Shown: positions 42,507 through 52,395 of the stretch, piece after piece
Position numbering within the stretch: the first letter of the stretch is position 1
Layout: each line of letters starts with the position of its first letter
NCBI RefSeq assembly: GCF_001458175.1
Contig: NZ_CYPW01000008.1
Location: forward strand, 1 to 64,000
Length of the DNA: 64,000 bases
Direction of reading: 5' to 3'
Source: Shimia marina
GTDB lineage: Bacteria; Pseudomonadota; Alphaproteobacteria; Rhodobacterales; Rhodobacteraceae
The notes under the pieces: model-generated
Seen by the model: the letters and a program-made list of their open reading frames with translations, nothing else
Database searches by the model: none
What the model was told of the DNA's origin: nothing
Position numbers and translations under genes: made by a program

Positions 42507-42899
42507 TCAGGAGTGTTTAGGTGGCCGATCTGGACCGAGGGGCACACGGGATGAATGCGTGTTCACAAATGTGACCTGCGTTGGCGAAGGACTGGCGGTC
42601 TCTTCAAACCAATGCTCGAGCTGTTGCTGGTAATCCATGAAACAGCAAAGACTAGTGTGGCAGCCATCGCCGTGTCCGGTGTGACCGTCGGTCTTCCGCT
42701 CGGCTTTGCTGACTGTGTGGTGCGCATGGATGTGGCCGGACAATTCTTCCTCAAAATCGGCATTGGCTATATGCAGGCCGCGCTCGAAGCCGCTGGTATC
42801 TCCGTCAAACGGCACCGCTTGCGTTCCGACGACAGACATCGTCAGACAAACGAATGCCAGGCAAAGCGACCGCAGGGCGATGAAAGTGTTCCACAACAT
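42507..42899 (-). CDS. Small secreted His-rich protein, unknown
   Basis: A 130-residue protein with a signal peptide (about 8-29), a His cluster (GHIHAHHTV and DGHTGHGDGCH) and CC in SLCCFMDY, ending PLGPDRPPKHS. The His and Cys content suggests copper binding. It precedes cusB by 77 bp in the same direction. Similar placing and tail to the protein at 12631-12960. I cannot assign a family; CopL/DUF2946-like proteins are candidates. Confidence 0.62.
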   Translation of the reverse strand: MLWNTFIALRSLCLAFVCLTMSVVGTQAVPFDGDTSGFERGLHIANADFEEELSGHIHAHHTVSKAERKTDGHTGHGDGCHTSLCCFMDYQQQLEHWFEETASPSPTQVTFVNTHSSRVPLGPDRPPKHS

Positions 42900-43032
42900 G
42901 TGCGTGAATTAGTGCTATCTGTTTTTGCGGCAACATAAAGCGCGATCCAAGGATTGTATCAATATCTAAAGTTGACCATTTGCAGGACTTCTCGTTACGG
43001 GATTAACGGCGGGCGGGCAGATTAGGCAGCAG

Positions 43033-43815
43033 ATGGATTCCAAGAGACGGTCAACACTTTTGACAATCGGGGTGGTCATCGCAGGGTACGCGGCCCTGCG
43101 CACGGTCCCGTCGCTGCTTCCGGAAAAACTGGAGCTGCAGGCGCTCGATAGTCCAGCTGGATTTCGAAAGTATGTTGCGGGTGAGACGTCAGGCGGCTTC
43201 GATCCATTTGTAGGCCTGGGCACGGCGGACAGCACCGAGGTGGCAGCGCAGAAAGCAGCAGCCTTGCAGCGTGTTTCCGAGAATATTTGTTCGGCCCTTT
43301 ACGGTGATCTGAGTCCTACGCCAACCCAGGTCCCGATGGCGTCGTTCTCGGATTACTATTGCCCCTTTTGCCGGGTGCAGACCAAACGGTTGGCCGACAT
43401 GACGGGCGAGATGCCTGACAGGATTACAGTGGCCTGGCACGAGTTGCCGCTCCTCGGCGATACGTCGAATCTCGCGGCCAAAGCGGCTTTGGCAGCGAAA
43501 CGGCAAAACGCCTATGTCGCCTTTCATGAACGGCTGATGAAATCTCCTTTCCAGGCAACGCCAGAATATCTCTCGCGCCTCGCCTCTGATCTGGGCGTCG
43601 ATAGCGACAAATTGGTTGCTGACATGCAGAGTGCTGCGATCGCGCGCGAATTGGAGGACAGCGCGGCTCTTGCACGCGTATTCGCTTTTGTTGGCACGCC
43701 AGCCCTCGTGATCGGCCGGACCGTCGTTCAAGGTCAGATCAGCGACAATCTGGTTCGGGAAATCATCGCGTTGGAGCGCGAAGAGGGTTGGCGAGATGTT
43801 TGCACGGCTGCATAG
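43033..43815 (+). CDS. DsbA-family thiol oxidoreductase (CPFC)
   Basis: A 260-residue protein with an N-terminal anchor helix (about 9-24) and a DsbA-type thioredoxin domain: CPFC (110-113) and cis-proline VGTPAL. It differs from the two CPYC ScsC-like proteins here in sequence and lacks their charged helical extension. It leads a rightward unit with a rhodanese and the second ScsB, so it is the likely client or partner of that ScsB. Confidence 0.88.
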   Translation: MDSKRRSTLLTIGVVIAGYAALRTVPSLLPEKLELQALDSPAGFRKYVAGETSGGFDPFVGLGTADSTEVAAQKAAALQRVSENICSALYGDLSPTPTQVPMASFSDYYCPFCRVQTKRLADMTGEMPDRITVAWHELPLLGDTSNLAAKAALAAKRQNAYVAFHERLMKSPFQATPEYLSRLASDLGVDSDKLVADMQSAAIARELEDSAALARVFAFVGTPALVIGRTVVQGQISDNLVREIIALEREEGWRDVCTAA

Positions 43816-43874
43816 GCTGGAAGGCTCGGCCCGGGATGTCTTGGTGTTTGTCGTCAATCGACTGTGGAGACGAT

Positions 43875-44330
43875 ATGGATAGGCGGTGTTTCCTCCTGCT
43901 TGGCTCGTCGTGGGTCGTGGCCCCGCAGGCCGTCTCGGCAGCGAAGCGCACGATTTGGTCGGCTGCCGAGACGGCAGACGCATTGGCGCAGAACAGGGTT
44001 TCCCTGATTGATGTGCGATCGCGCGCTGAGTGGATAGAAACGGGCGTCGCAAAAGATGCATGGCCGATCAGCATGCATGAACCGGGATTCGAGCACCGCT
44101 TGTTCGCCGCACGCGATTTTTCAGGCGAGAAACCCATTGCTCTGATCTGCGCCACCGGAGGGCGCAGTGGCCATCTTTTGAGCGCCTTGAAGCAAGCTGG
44201 ATACACGGGCTTCATCGATGTCTCAGAAGGGATGCTGGGATCACCGAAGGGGCCAGGCTGGATCGCACGCGGATTGCCCGTGACGGATATGGAGGCGGCG
44301 TTGGCAAGCCTGCCTGGCGCTTTGCGTTGA
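43875..44330 (+). CDS. Secreted rhodanese-like protein
   Basis: A 151-residue protein with a signal peptide (about 5-22) and one rhodanese domain with active Cys92 in CATGGRSG. Rhodaneses transfer sulfur or act on thiols; in Scs-type copper loci they occur beside DsbA/ScsB proteins. GGAGA precedes the ATG at 43875; a frame starting at 43788 overlaps the gene before and is not needed. ScsB follows after 4 bp. Confidence 0.85.
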   Translation: MDRRCFLLLGSSWVVAPQAVSAAKRTIWSAAETADALAQNRVSLIDVRSRAEWIETGVAKDAWPISMHEPGFEHRLFAARDFSGEKPIALICATGGRSGHLLSALKQAGYTGFIDVSEGMLGSPKGPGWIARGLPVTDMEAALASLPGALR

Positions 44331-44334
44331 TCGC

Positions 44335-46461
44335 ATGTTCATCCAAATGACCGTCCGGGTTTCTCATCTCGGGGCTTGGCCTCTGCTCTTTTTTCTCGGT
44401 TTCATGGGCATCTTCCTATCCGATGCCGTCAAGGCTGCCGAATCCGAGAGCTTTTCAAACCCCGCCGTAACCGCGCGTCTTATCTCGGCCGAAGACGGGA
44501 TTGCGCCAGATGCCGCCTCCGTCTCACTTGGATTGGCCTTGGAGTACGGCGAGGGCTGGAAGGGATACTGGCGCACGCCCGGCGAGGTTGGCTTGGCACC
44601 GAAACTCGACTGGGCTGGTTCGACCAATCTGAAATCCGCCGAGCTTCTCTGGCCCGCGCCGGAACGTTTCGAAGCCTTCGGGATCGAGAACTTCGGCTAT
44701 TCAGGTCAGGTTGTCTTGCCGATCCGCGCGAGACTTGAGGACGCCGGCCACCCTCTGGAACTGCGTGCCCGTGTGTCCTTGCTGACATGTTCGACTGTCT
44801 GTGTGCCCCATGACTTCGAACTTTCGCTCGCCTTGCCACAAGGCGTCGGGATCGATACAAAATCGGCTGGCCAGATTGCTACTTACGCCGATCGCGTTCC
44901 CGCGGTGCCCGAGAACAGCGACATCAGGATATCGGTCACGGCCCTAGATACGCGCGACTCGGCTCTCATCGTTGTGGCAAAGAGCGACACACCGTTCGGT
45001 CAGGTCGACGTGTTCCCGGAATTCGGACCGCTTGTGACCTTTGGCAAACCAGATATCCGGTTGGATCGCGATAGAACGGAACTCTGGGCACAAATACCGA
45101 TCAACGCTTGGACCGAAGAGCATGCAGAGCCTTCGGTTACGATCACTGACACCGGGCGTGCCATCACGGCACCGGTCACGCTCACTTCGGAGCCCCCTGC
45201 CCCACCGTTTGCAAGCGCGGACCCTCGGGCGAGTGTACTCAAGGTTGTGGCGGTGGCCGCCATCGCCTTTCTCGGGGGTCTGATCCTGAATGTCATGCCC
45301 TGCGTATTGCCCGTTCTATCGATCAAGCTCACATCTGTATTGAAGGCAACCGGTCAAACCCGGCAGATGACGCGCAACGGGTTCCTGTTTTCAGCTTTGG
45401 GGGTACTGACATTTGTCTGGGCGCTTGCGGCTGCCTTAGTGTTTCTTCAATGGATCGGAGTGTCCGTCGGCTGGGGAATACAGTTCCAAAATCCGGTCTT
45501 CGTGACGCTGATGTTCATGGTCATCGCCGTCTTTGCCGCCAATCTCTTCGGTGCATTCGAGATATCCTTGCCCGTGGCCCTTCAAGACCGCCTCGGTGCC
45601 AGCGGTGCCCGATCCGGGTATATCTCAGACTTTGGCACGGGTCTGCTTGCGGCCATCCTCGCCACGCCCTGTTCCGCCCCATTCTTAGGCACCGCGATCA
45701 CCTTTGCGCTCGCGGGCACACGAATGGACGTGATGGTGATATTCACAGCGCTCGGTCTTGGACTGGCCCTGCCCTACCTCGTCATAGCCGCACGTCCCGA
45801 GTGGGTCACGCGGCTACCCCGCCCCGGGCGATGGATGCTTATGGTCAGGCTGCTGCTCGGCGGTCTGTTACTGGCAACAGCCGCTTGGCTTTTGTTCGTT
45901 CTCGTCGGCGTGGCAGGTGGACGGGCAGCTGCCTTTGTCTCGGTACTCACAGCGGTGTTCATCGTCGCTGCATCAATCCTGCGGGCAAACCAGTGGGTAC
46001 GGCGCGCGGTTCTCAGCGCCTGTGCTTTTCTGGCGATTTTCGGGGCAGGTCTCACCTCAACCCCTGACCGCACCACTCCGGGGGTTGATGCGACGTCCCA
46101 GTGGACGGATTTCGAACCCATCGGCATTGCGCGTCACGTCTCAGAAGGGAAGACTGTCTTCGTCGATGTGACCGCAGATTGGTGTTTGACCTGCAAAGCC
46201 AACAAGTCTCTCGTGCTTGACAGGGATCCGGTGCGTGCTCAGTTGCGCGGAGGTTCCGTGGTTGCCATGCAAGCGGATTGGACCCGCCCGAATGAAAACA
46301 TCGCGCGGTTTCTCGAGCGATATGACCGCTACGGCATTCCGTTCAATATCGTCTTCGGGCCAGGGTCGCCTTCCGGCATCGCTCTCCCGGAAATTTTGAC
46401 GCCACAGGCAGTTCTTGACGCTCTCGACACAGCGTCTGTTCGAAGTGTCGCGTCGGAGTAA
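44335..46461 (+). CDS. scsB: ScsB/DsbD-type thiol:disulfide reductase (second copy)
   Basis: A 708-residue paralog of the protein at 14764-16893, with the same order: signal peptide, N-terminal periplasmic domain (LLTCSTVCVPHDF), eight-helix core with NVMPCVLPV and ATPCSAPF, and a C-terminal thioredoxin domain with WCLTCK near residue 616. Here it is adjacent to a DsbA-family protein and a rhodanese, whereas the other copy follows DUF2933 and a lipoprotein. No ribosome site is clear at 44335; a second ATG at 44347 is possible. Confidence 0.9.
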   Translation: MFIQMTVRVSHLGAWPLLFFLGFMGIFLSDAVKAAESESFSNPAVTARLISAEDGIAPDAASVSLGLALEYGEGWKGYWRTPGEVGLAPKLDWAGSTNLKSAELLWPAPERFEAFGIENFGYSGQVVLPIRARLEDAGHPLELRARVSLLTCSTVCVPHDFELSLALPQGVGIDTKSAGQIATYADRVPAVPENSDIRISVTALDTRDSALIVVAKSDTPFGQVDVFPEFGPLVTFGKPDIRLDRDRTELWAQIPINAWTEEHAEPSVTITDTGRAITAPVTLTSEPPAPPFASADPRASVLKVVAVAAIAFLGGLILNVMPCVLPVLSIKLTSVLKATGQTRQMTRNGFLFSALGVLTFVWALAAALVFLQWIGVSVGWGIQFQNPVFVTLMFMVIAVFAANLFGAFEISLPVALQDRLGASGARSGYISDFGTGLLAAILATPCSAPFLGTAITFALAGTRMDVMVIFTALGLGLALPYLVIAARPEWVTRLPRPGRWMLMVRLLLGGLLLATAAWLLFVLVGVAGGRAAAFVSVLTAVFIVAASILRANQWVRRAVLSACAFLAIFGAGLTSTPDRTTPGVDATSQWTDFEPIGIARHVSEGKTVFVDVTADWCLTCKANKSLVLDRDPVRAQLRGGSVVAMQADWTRPNENIARFLERYDRYGIPFNIVFGPGSPSGIALPEILTPQAVLDALDTASVRSVASE

Positions 46462-46466
46462 CGCGT

Positions 46467-47120
46467 TTAATCGAGCTGAAGATCGGAAATCGACGCAACG
46501 ATTCTGCCCTTGGTATCATCGCTGTCTGCCGACACGGCCAATCCAATCAGGGCACCCGGCTCGCTCCCGAACGCAGTGCGATGATCTGATGCGAGATCGA
46601 CCTGCTCACGATACTGCCCGACCTCTGAAGGGCGCAGGACTTTGCTGCGCAACCGGGGCGAATAGGGGCTGGGCAATATCGCATTGGTCGGGTGCGTACC
46701 GCCCCACACGTAGATCAGGGCGCGTGCGCTGTTCTCTTGAAGAATGCGCCGCGCGCTCTTTCCGCTCAGAGCGTCCACCCTCTCCGGATCGACGAAAACG
46801 AAGTAGATCGCCAGATTTCTGTCGTCACCACCTTTGATCGTAAGATCGGTCGGTCGGACACCCTCGTGGACCCGCCAGACCCAACGCGCAGACCCAGCCG
46901 AACGATTGAGGGCCTCAACGGGGCGCCAGAGCAACGAGACCGTACCGTCCGAGAGGATGTCCAACTGGCGTCCCCGTTGACCAAAATCGTTCGAGAAAAG
47001 GCGCAAGAAGCCCTGCTCTTTCCAGCTGCCGTCAAAAGAAATGACCTCGTTGGCGGTGCCCGCGGCTGGTGCAAACACGGCGCATGTCAGCAAGGTCAGG
47101 ACTTTGGCGACATGGACCAT
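46467..47120 (-). CDS. Secreted DUF3047 protein
   Basis: A 217-residue secreted protein (signal about 1-23) with the DUF3047 pattern: RWVWRVHEG, IKGGDDRNLAIYFVF, YVWGGT and a closing DTKGRIVASISDLQL. The fold resembles beta-sandwich binding domains; function unknown. An AGGAGGAGCA site fixes the ATG at 47120. It is third in the unit DUF305 - glutaredoxin-MauE - DUF3047 behind a CueR-type promoter. The block 1 counterpart unit lacks this gene. Confidence 0.8.
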   Translation of the reverse strand: MVHVAKVLTLLTCAVFAPAAGTANEVISFDGSWKEQGFLRLFSNDFGQRGRQLDILSDGTVSLLWRPVEALNRSAGSARWVWRVHEGVRPTDLTIKGGDDRNLAIYFVFVDPERVDALSGKSARRILQENSARALIYVWGGTHPTNAILPSPYSPRLRSKVLRPSEVGQYREQVDLASDHRTAFGSEPGALIGLAVSADSDDTKGRIVASISDLQLD

Positions 47121-47128
47121 TGCTCCTC

Positions 47129-47896
47129 CTATATCCAACCGATTGCGCGCGCGGGCATCCAGACCCCCATGAAGATCATCATCAGATTTTCGGTCAGCGA
47201 CACAAATCCCAGTGGCACGTTCGACCCGCCACCAACACAAGCGCATTTCAACTCTCGCCCGTCGATATAGACCGCCTTGAACACGGAGACCGCCCCGATG
47301 GTCCCGATTACGAGGGCGATTGGTGCACTGATCCATACAAGTGCGCCCGCGACCATGAGAACGCCCGCGATGGCTTCACCAAAGGGATAGATGTAGCCGT
47401 AACGCACCCAGCGTTGCGCGAGCAGATCGTAGTTCAGAAACATCGTCGAGAAGCCTTCGATATCCTTCAGCTTCTGGACGGCAAGGAAGCACATGGAGAT
47501 CGCGATAAACCACTCGAAAGCGCGAAGGGTAAGTATCGACCCGTAGAACGCCCAGCTGAGGCCCAGGGCCATGAGAAACGCTACCGAGAAGATCGCGATG
47601 ACCGGCTGATAGGTCGTCTCGTCCGCCTCCTTAACCTCTTTCCCGAAGTGCTCGCGCAAGGCGTCATAGCCGCCGATGCGCGTACCGCTGATGAAGGTCT
47701 GGGGTGTTGTCGATACGTTGTGTTCCGCCTTGAACGCGTCCGTCTCTTCGCGCGTCGTCAGATGATGGTCTTCGACCTCATACCCTTCGCGCTCCAAGAG
47801 ATCTTTCGATTTCAATCCATAGGGGCAGAGGTGGTCTTCCATGACCATGCGATAAAGAACAGCCTTTCCTGCGGCCTGGTTGGTATCTTTCGGCAT
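47129..47896 (-). CDS. Glutaredoxin-MauE fusion membrane protein (second copy)
   Basis: A 255-residue paralog of the protein at 4321-5085: glutaredoxin domain with CPYG (24-27), STTPQTF and IGGYDAL, then a four-helix MauE-like domain and the conserved KCACVGG. Two ATG codons are adjacent; the second (47896) fits the GGAGGA site better. It lies 16 bp after the DUF305 gene, the same order as in block 1, which argues for a functional link between the two proteins. Confidence 0.85.
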   Translation of the reverse strand: MPKDTNQAAGKAVLYRMVMEDHLCPYGLKSKDLLEREGYEVEDHHLTTREETDAFKAEHNVSTTPQTFISGTRIGGYDALREHFGKEVKEADETTYQPVIAIFSVAFLMALGLSWAFYGSILTLRAFEWFIAISMCFLAVQKLKDIEGFSTMFLNYDLLAQRWVRYGYIYPFGEAIAGVLMVAGALVWISAPIALVIGTIGAVSVFKAVYIDGRELKCACVGGGSNVPLGFVSLTENLMMIFMGVWMPARAIGWI

Positions 47897-47912
47897 CATG
47901 TCCTCCATTGGT

Positions 47913-48851
47913 CTAGCTGTTGCAGGTCCAATAGCCCATGAAGCCAACCGCGAGCGGGGTTTCACCGGTCAATTCGAACAAAAGGGTAGAGCCTTCTCCG
48001 TTGTCAGCATCGTTCGTTGCGACGGTCATCTGACCACCATCGGCCATCAGAACACCTCCAGAGGCCACATTGCCGGTCGCTTCGAATTGCACCAGCGACC
48101 CGGAGACCTTCGCGATTCCCTGCCCGTTTCCATCGGTCGCCAATATGGGGTCGGCGTTGACGGCGCGAACGAACGTACACATCGGCTCGGTGCCGAGCCC
48201 GCTCGCGATCTCCGCGTCCGAAAGAGGAGCAGGACGGATGCCTGCAATGACCGGCGTCGAGATTGCCTGCGTCAGGCTTGCCACACTTGCAGGTCCATCG
48301 GATTTACCCAATGGCCATTCTGGCCCAGCTTCACCATTTGCTTCGATGTCGGCGAGCAGAAAACGCATTTCCGCGATTTCCCGATCTTGGGCCACGACAA
48401 TTTCTTCAGCAAGCGCTTTGACACGCGGGTCGGTGATTTCCGCCCTCTTGCTGGTCATGATTGCAATCGAATGGTGCGGGATCATGGCACTCATCCAACT
48501 TTCATCCTGCACGGTTTCCTGGCTGCGTACGAGCCAGAGAGCTCCGACGAACAGGACTGCCGAGCCTGCGAGAATGGCGACATTGACGGCGACGTTTTTG
48601 TACATGCCCCACATAAACAGGAGCATCACGACTGCCATCGTTGCACCCATAACAAAGGTCATGTAGAACCGCGTCTCGCTCCAATAGATATGCTCGAGCG
48701 CATAGGTGTTCAGATACATCAGGCCGAACATGATGGCGGTCGACGTTGCAACCATCGCAATGAAGCGCCCGTAAGAAGACTTGCCGTGACTGTCCGGTTT
48801 GGCGGTAACACCAGATTGATGGTCGTAATGAGATATTGCTGAATCTGACAT
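47913..48851 (-). CDS. Membrane-anchored DUF305 protein (second copy)
   Basis: A 312-residue paralog of the protein at 3472-4308, with a 27-residue N-terminal extension rich in His (SHYDHQSG and DSHGKSS), three membrane helices, the DUF305 motif MIPHHSIAIMTS and the extra C-terminal domain ending MGYWTCNS. AAAGGAG precedes the ATG at 48851; the longer frame to 48968 crosses the promoter. The CueR-type promoter is 25-55 bp upstream. Confidence 0.85.
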   Translation of the reverse strand: MSDSAISHYDHQSGVTAKPDSHGKSSYGRFIAMVATSTAIMFGLMYLNTYALEHIYWSETRFYMTFVMGATMAVVMLLFMWGMYKNVAVNVAILAGSAVLFVGALWLVRSQETVQDESWMSAMIPHHSIAIMTSKRAEITDPRVKALAEEIVVAQDREIAEMRFLLADIEANGEAGPEWPLGKSDGPASVASLTQAISTPVIAGIRPAPLSDAEIASGLGTEPMCTFVRAVNADPILATDGNGQGIAKVSGSLVQFEATGNVASGGVLMADGGQMTVATNDADNGEGSTLLFELTGETPLAVGFMGYWTCNS

Positions 48852-48875
48852 GTGAACTCCTTTCGCTTTTTTATC

Positions 48876-48906
48876 AAACGAGATTCCAGCGCTGGAGGGT
48901 TCCCAA
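48876..48906 (-). promoter_or_regulatory. CueR-type promoter of the second DUF305 operon
   Basis: Minus strand: TTGGGA, 19-base spacer with TCCAGCGCTGGAA, TCGTTT. The palindrome is identical to that at 3410-3440. It lies between the cueR stop and the DUF305 start. Confidence 0.62.
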
Positions 48907-48919
48907 TTAGAACATGTTT

Positions 48920-49321
48920 TCAGCGGATGCTTTCCGCGTCGCCAGAAAGATCCTTCAAGATCGGGCAATCCGGTCGGTGGTCGCCGTGACAGGCCTCGAC
49001 GAGATGGGATAGGGTCTCGCGCATCTCCTGAAGCTGAGCGATCTTGTCGTCGATTGCGCTCAGGTGCTCTTCAGCGATGGTCTTCACCTGGGCGCTTTCC
49101 CGCGTTTCATCCTCATAGAGGCTCAAGAGATTGCGGCAATCCTCAATCGAGAACCCGAGCGCGCGCGCGCGACCCAAGAATGCAAGCTTGTGCAGATCGG
49201 TCTCGCGGAAGGCGCGGTATCCGTTGCCACTGCGCTGCGGCCTGACCAGGCCGATATCTTCATAATAGCGGATGGTTTTGGGCGGGATGCCGGACCGCTC
49301 TGCAACTTCTCCAATGTTCAT
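48920..49321 (-). CDS. cueR: CueR-type copper-responsive MerR regulator (second copy)
   Basis: A 133-residue paralog of the protein at 5107-5505, with the same HTH (IPPKTIRYYEDIGLV) and copper loop CHGDHRPDCPI (Cys111, Cys119). It follows the second copper ATPase gene by 12 bp. The near-identical recognition helix suggests both regulators bind all CueR-type sites in the window. Confidence 0.93.
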   Translation of the reverse strand: MNIGEVAERSGIPPKTIRYYEDIGLVRPQRSGNGYRAFRETDLHKLAFLGRARALGFSIEDCRNLLSLYEDETRESAQVKTIAEEHLSAIDDKIAQLQEMRETLSHLVEACHGDHRPDCPILKDLSGDAESIR

Positions 49322-49333
49322 GATGCGATCCTC

Positions 49334-51844
49334 CTATTCTGCGGGTTGGGTCAGTGCACTGATCCGTGGTGCGGCGGTGTCTCTGTCTTCACGCAAGGCC
49401 GGTACGATGCGGCGCAGACGCAGGGCGTTTGTCAGAACCGATACCGACGACAGCGCCATCGCACCCGCCGCAAAGACCGGGGAAAGAAGTAAACCAAAGG
49501 CCGGATAGAGAACCCCGGCGGCGACCGGGATGAGCGCGACATTGTAGCCAAAGGCCCAGACGAGGTTCTGGCGAATGTTCGACATGGTGCGGCTGGAAAC
49601 CTCTACCGCATTCACCACGCCGCGCAGATCGCCTGACATCAAGACCACATCGGCGGATTCGATGGCGACATCGGTTCCAGTACCGATGGCGATGCCGACA
49701 TCCGCATGGGCCAGAGCTGGCGCATCATTGATGCCGTCGCCCACGAAAGCGATCTTTCGGTCTCCCGCGCGCAGATTGTCGAGGGCTGCGACCTTGCCAT
49801 CCGGCAGGACTCCCGCGATGACATGGTCAATCCCGGTCTCGCGTGCGATGGCCTCCGCCGTCTCGCGTTTGTCTCCGGTGATCATCGCAACCTTGAAACC
49901 GCGCGCGTGCAGGGCTGCAATGGCCTCCTGGCTGGCGGGTTTTACGGGATCCGCCACGGCAATCACTGCGGCCAGTTTGCCGTCGATTGCCGCATAAAGC
50001 GCTGTCCGGCCCCGCCCGGCCAACTCGGCTTCGGTTTCGACCAAGGCGGCGATCTCAATGCCTTCGCGGGTCATATAACGGTCCGCGCCGACCATCACTT
50101 CCTGACCTTCAACGGTCGCGGCGACGCCGTAACCCGTGATCGAGCGGAAGCCAGCGGCAGTCGGAACGGCAATCCCTTCTGTCTGTGCGCCGCGCACAAT
50201 TGCTTCGGCGATGGGATGCTCAGACTGAGCCTCGACGGCAGCGATCAGGCTCAGCACCCTGTCACGGTCCTGACCCTCGGTGGTGACCAGATTAGTTAGC
50301 GATGGTTGACCTTCGGTGACCGTCCCTGTCTTGTCGAGTGCGATGACATCGACTTCGGACAAGGCCTGGAGCGCATCACCCTTACGGAACAAGACTCCCA
50401 TCTCTGCAGCGCGTCCGGTGCCCACCATGATCGACGTGGGCGTGGCCAAGCCCATGGCGCAAGGACAGGCGATGATCAGAACCGAGACGCCGGCGACCAA
50501 CGCGAAGGTCAAAGCCGGGTCCGGTCCGACAAGCAACCAGATCACAACCGTGAGCGCTGCAAGCACCATGACGGCAGGCACGAACCACAGGGTCACGCGG
50601 TCAACAAGTCCCTGGATGGGCAGCTTGGCACCTTGAGCCTCTTCGACCATGCGGATGATCTGCGCGAGTGTGGTATCTGAACCAACCCGTGCGGCCTTAA
50701 ACGTCAGGCTTCCAATGCCGTTGACAGTCCCGCCAGTGACAGCGGCACCAGCGGTTTTCTGCACGGGCACGGGCTCTCCGGTAATCATGCTCTCATCGAC
50801 ATTACTCGACCCCTCGGTCACCTCGCCATCCACGGGGATCCGTTCACCCGGTCGGACAAGGATCACATCGCCGACGGCGAGTGCGTCGACATCGACCTCC
50901 GCCGTTTCATCTCCCCGAATGACGCGCGCGGTGCGGACCTGCAGGCCCAGCAAAGCCTGAATCGCTGCGCCGGTGCGACCCTTCGCGCGTGCCTCAAGCC
51001 AGCGCCCAACCAGAATGAGGACGACGATGACCGCAGCTGCCTCAAAGTAAACCGCGCGTACCCCCTCTGGCAAAAGTCCGGGAAGAAAGGTTGCGACCAC
51101 CGAATATCCCCAGGCCGCGCCGGTGCCGACGGCGACGAGGCTGTTCATGTCCGGAGCGCCCTTGAAAAGCGCGGGAAACCCCTTGGTGTAGAAATGGCGT
51201 CCCGGCCCGAAGAGGACGAGTGTTGCGAGGACGAACTGGATGATCCAAGACGTTTGGAGACCAACCGTCGTCATCACCAAGTGATGAAATGCCGGTATAA
51301 GATGGGAGCCCATTTCTAGGATGAAGACCGGGAGCGTTAGAATTGCTGCCAAAAGGACGCTGCGGCGCAGTCCGTCGGCTTCTTCTGCCTTGCGTGCGAC
51401 GCGAGACTGGCTCGCCTGCTCCTCTGCAATTTTGGCCGGATAACCAATCGCCGCCGATGCGGCCATCAATTCGCCCAAGGATACCGCGCCCTCGAGATAC
51501 TCGACCGTCGCAGTTTCTGCCGCCAGATTTACGCTAGCGGAAAGCACTCCGGGCACGTCCGCCAATGCCTTGTCCACCCGCCCGACGCAAGACGCGCAGG
51601 ACATGGACGCAACGTTCAAGGTGACCTTGGATGTCCGTGCGGGATACCCCAAGGAGGCAAGCGCCTGCGTGGCGTCCGTTAGTCGAGACGGATCATCCAG
51701 CGAAAGGCGCGCGGTCTCAGACGCGAGGTTGACAGCGACGTCGGAAACCCCGTCGAGGCTAGCCAAGGCCTTTTCAACACGTCCCACGCAGGATGCACAG
51801 GTCATGCCTTCGATGCTGAGCGTTGTTTGGCTGGTGTCGGTCAT
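49334..51844 (-). CDS. copA: Copper-exporting P1B-type ATPase (second copy)
   Basis: An 836-residue Cu(I) pump with two HMA domains (MTCASC and MSCASC), [39 protein letters not shown] and the YN and MALSS residues of Cu(I) pumps. It is as long as the block 1 copy and strongly similar throughout. ATG start without an N-terminal extension. The gene order ATPase-cueR is kept, while copZ and DUF2933 are divergent from it on the right. Confidence 0.95.
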   Translation of the reverse strand: MTDTSQTTLSIEGMTCASCVGRVEKALASLDGVSDVAVNLASETARLSLDDPSRLTDATQALASLGYPARTSKVTLNVASMSCASCVGRVDKALADVPGVLSASVNLAAETATVEYLEGAVSLGELMAASAAIGYPAKIAEEQASQSRVARKAEEADGLRRSVLLAAILTLPVFILEMGSHLIPAFHHLVMTTVGLQTSWIIQFVLATLVLFGPGRHFYTKGFPALFKGAPDMNSLVAVGTGAAWGYSVVATFLPGLLPEGVRAVYFEAAAVIVVLILVGRWLEARAKGRTGAAIQALLGLQVRTARVIRGDETAEVDVDALAVGDVILVRPGERIPVDGEVTEGSSNVDESMITGEPVPVQKTAGAAVTGGTVNGIGSLTFKAARVGSDTTLAQIIRMVEEAQGAKLPIQGLVDRVTLWFVPAVMVLAALTVVIWLLVGPDPALTFALVAGVSVLIIACPCAMGLATPTSIMVGTGRAAEMGVLFRKGDALQALSEVDVIALDKTGTVTEGQPSLTNLVTTEGQDRDRVLSLIAAVEAQSEHPIAEAIVRGAQTEGIAVPTAAGFRSITGYGVAATVEGQEVMVGADRYMTREGIEIAALVETEAELAGRGRTALYAAIDGKLAAVIAVADPVKPASQEAIAALHARGFKVAMITGDKRETAEAIARETGIDHVIAGVLPDGKVAALDNLRAGDRKIAFVGDGINDAPALAHADVGIAIGTGTDVAIESADVVLMSGDLRGVVNAVEVSSRTMSNIRQNLVWAFGYNVALIPVAAGVLYPAFGLLLSPVFAAGAMALSSVSVLTNALRLRRIVPALREDRDTAAPRISALTQPAE

Positions 51845-51875
51845 AACGTATTACCTCGATTGCGTGCTCGAGGCA

Positions 51876-51906
51876 GAAATGGGGCTTCCAGTAACTGGAA
51901 GCTCAA
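51876..51906 (-). promoter_or_regulatory. CueR-type promoter of the second copper ATPase gene
   Basis: Minus strand: TTGAGC, 19-base spacer with the perfect palindrome TTCCAGTTACTGGAA broken only at the centre, CATTTC. The dyad core is the same as at 8059-8089 (read on the opposite strand). Confidence 0.8.
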
Positions 51907-51984
51907 GGGGTCATCGGAGATTTCTTTTTGTGATCGGCACAGCATCAACCTGAATCATCTCTAACCCCCTGTTTCCAATTGAAA

Positions 51985-52000
51985 TGTATCGATTTGTAAA
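51985..52000. promoter_or_regulatory. Putative response-regulator box (TGTATC-N4-TGTAAA)
   Basis: TGTATC then TGTAAA with a 10-bp period, 51 bp before the DUF2933 start and about 80 bp from the ATPase promoter. As at 14100, the DUF2933 gene has this box upstream. Confidence 0.55.
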
Positions 52001-52050
52001 CTTGTCGGACAAGCCATTGGTGCGCTATCCCCCGGTCAGGAGAGTGCCCG

Positions 52051-52344
52051 ATGAAAATGTCAGATCAGGAACAGCAGCCACAGAATTCAAAAATGATGCA
52101 CGTCGGGATGTGGGTGTGCTGCGCGGTGATGCTGCTTCCGCTGCTTGTTTTCTTTGCCCGCGGCGGCTCGTTTTCTGGCTTGCAGGATAGTTTGGGCGTT
52201 TTGGCACCAATCGCCCTTTGCCTCGGCGCACATGGCGTGATGTTCTTCTTCATGGGGAAGTCCTGTCATGGAGGCAGCAAGTCATCGGATAGCAACGCAC
52301 CCGTGCCCTCAAAAGCCCCTGTTCCAACATCGACGGATGCTTGA
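52051..52344 (+). CDS. DUF2933 small membrane protein (second copy)
   Basis: A 97-residue paralog of the protein at 14176-14478: two membrane helices, CC in MWVCCAVMLLP and the ending GAHGVMFFFMGKSCH. CAGGAGAG precedes the ATG. It is followed by copZ, whose promoter begins inside the last codons of this gene. In block 1 the DUF2933 gene is separated from copZ, so local order has been reshuffled. Confidence 0.82.
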   Translation: MKMSDQEQQPQNSKMMHVGMWVCCAVMLLPLLVFFARGGSFSGLQDSLGVLAPIALCLGAHGVMFFFMGKSCHGGSKSSDSNAPVPSKAPVPTSTDA

Positions 52345-52371
52345 CCTTCCACCCACTGGAACCCTTAGTTC
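52341..52371 (+). promoter_or_regulatory. CueR-type promoter of the second copZ
   Basis: TTGACC, 19-base spacer with TTCC and GGAA half-sites, TAGTTC. The -35 overlaps the stop codon of the DUF2933 gene. Confidence 0.75.
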
Positions 52372-52395
52372 CTACGGGTGAGAAGAGGATACACC

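Noticed and set aside
42955-42970. Single TGTATC upstream of the DsbA-family gene
   Set aside because: No second hexamer 10 bp away.
42966-43000. TTGACC before the DsbA-family gene as another CueR-type promoter
   Set aside because: No TTCC..GGAA dyad and no -10 at 19 bases; kept out of the CueR list.
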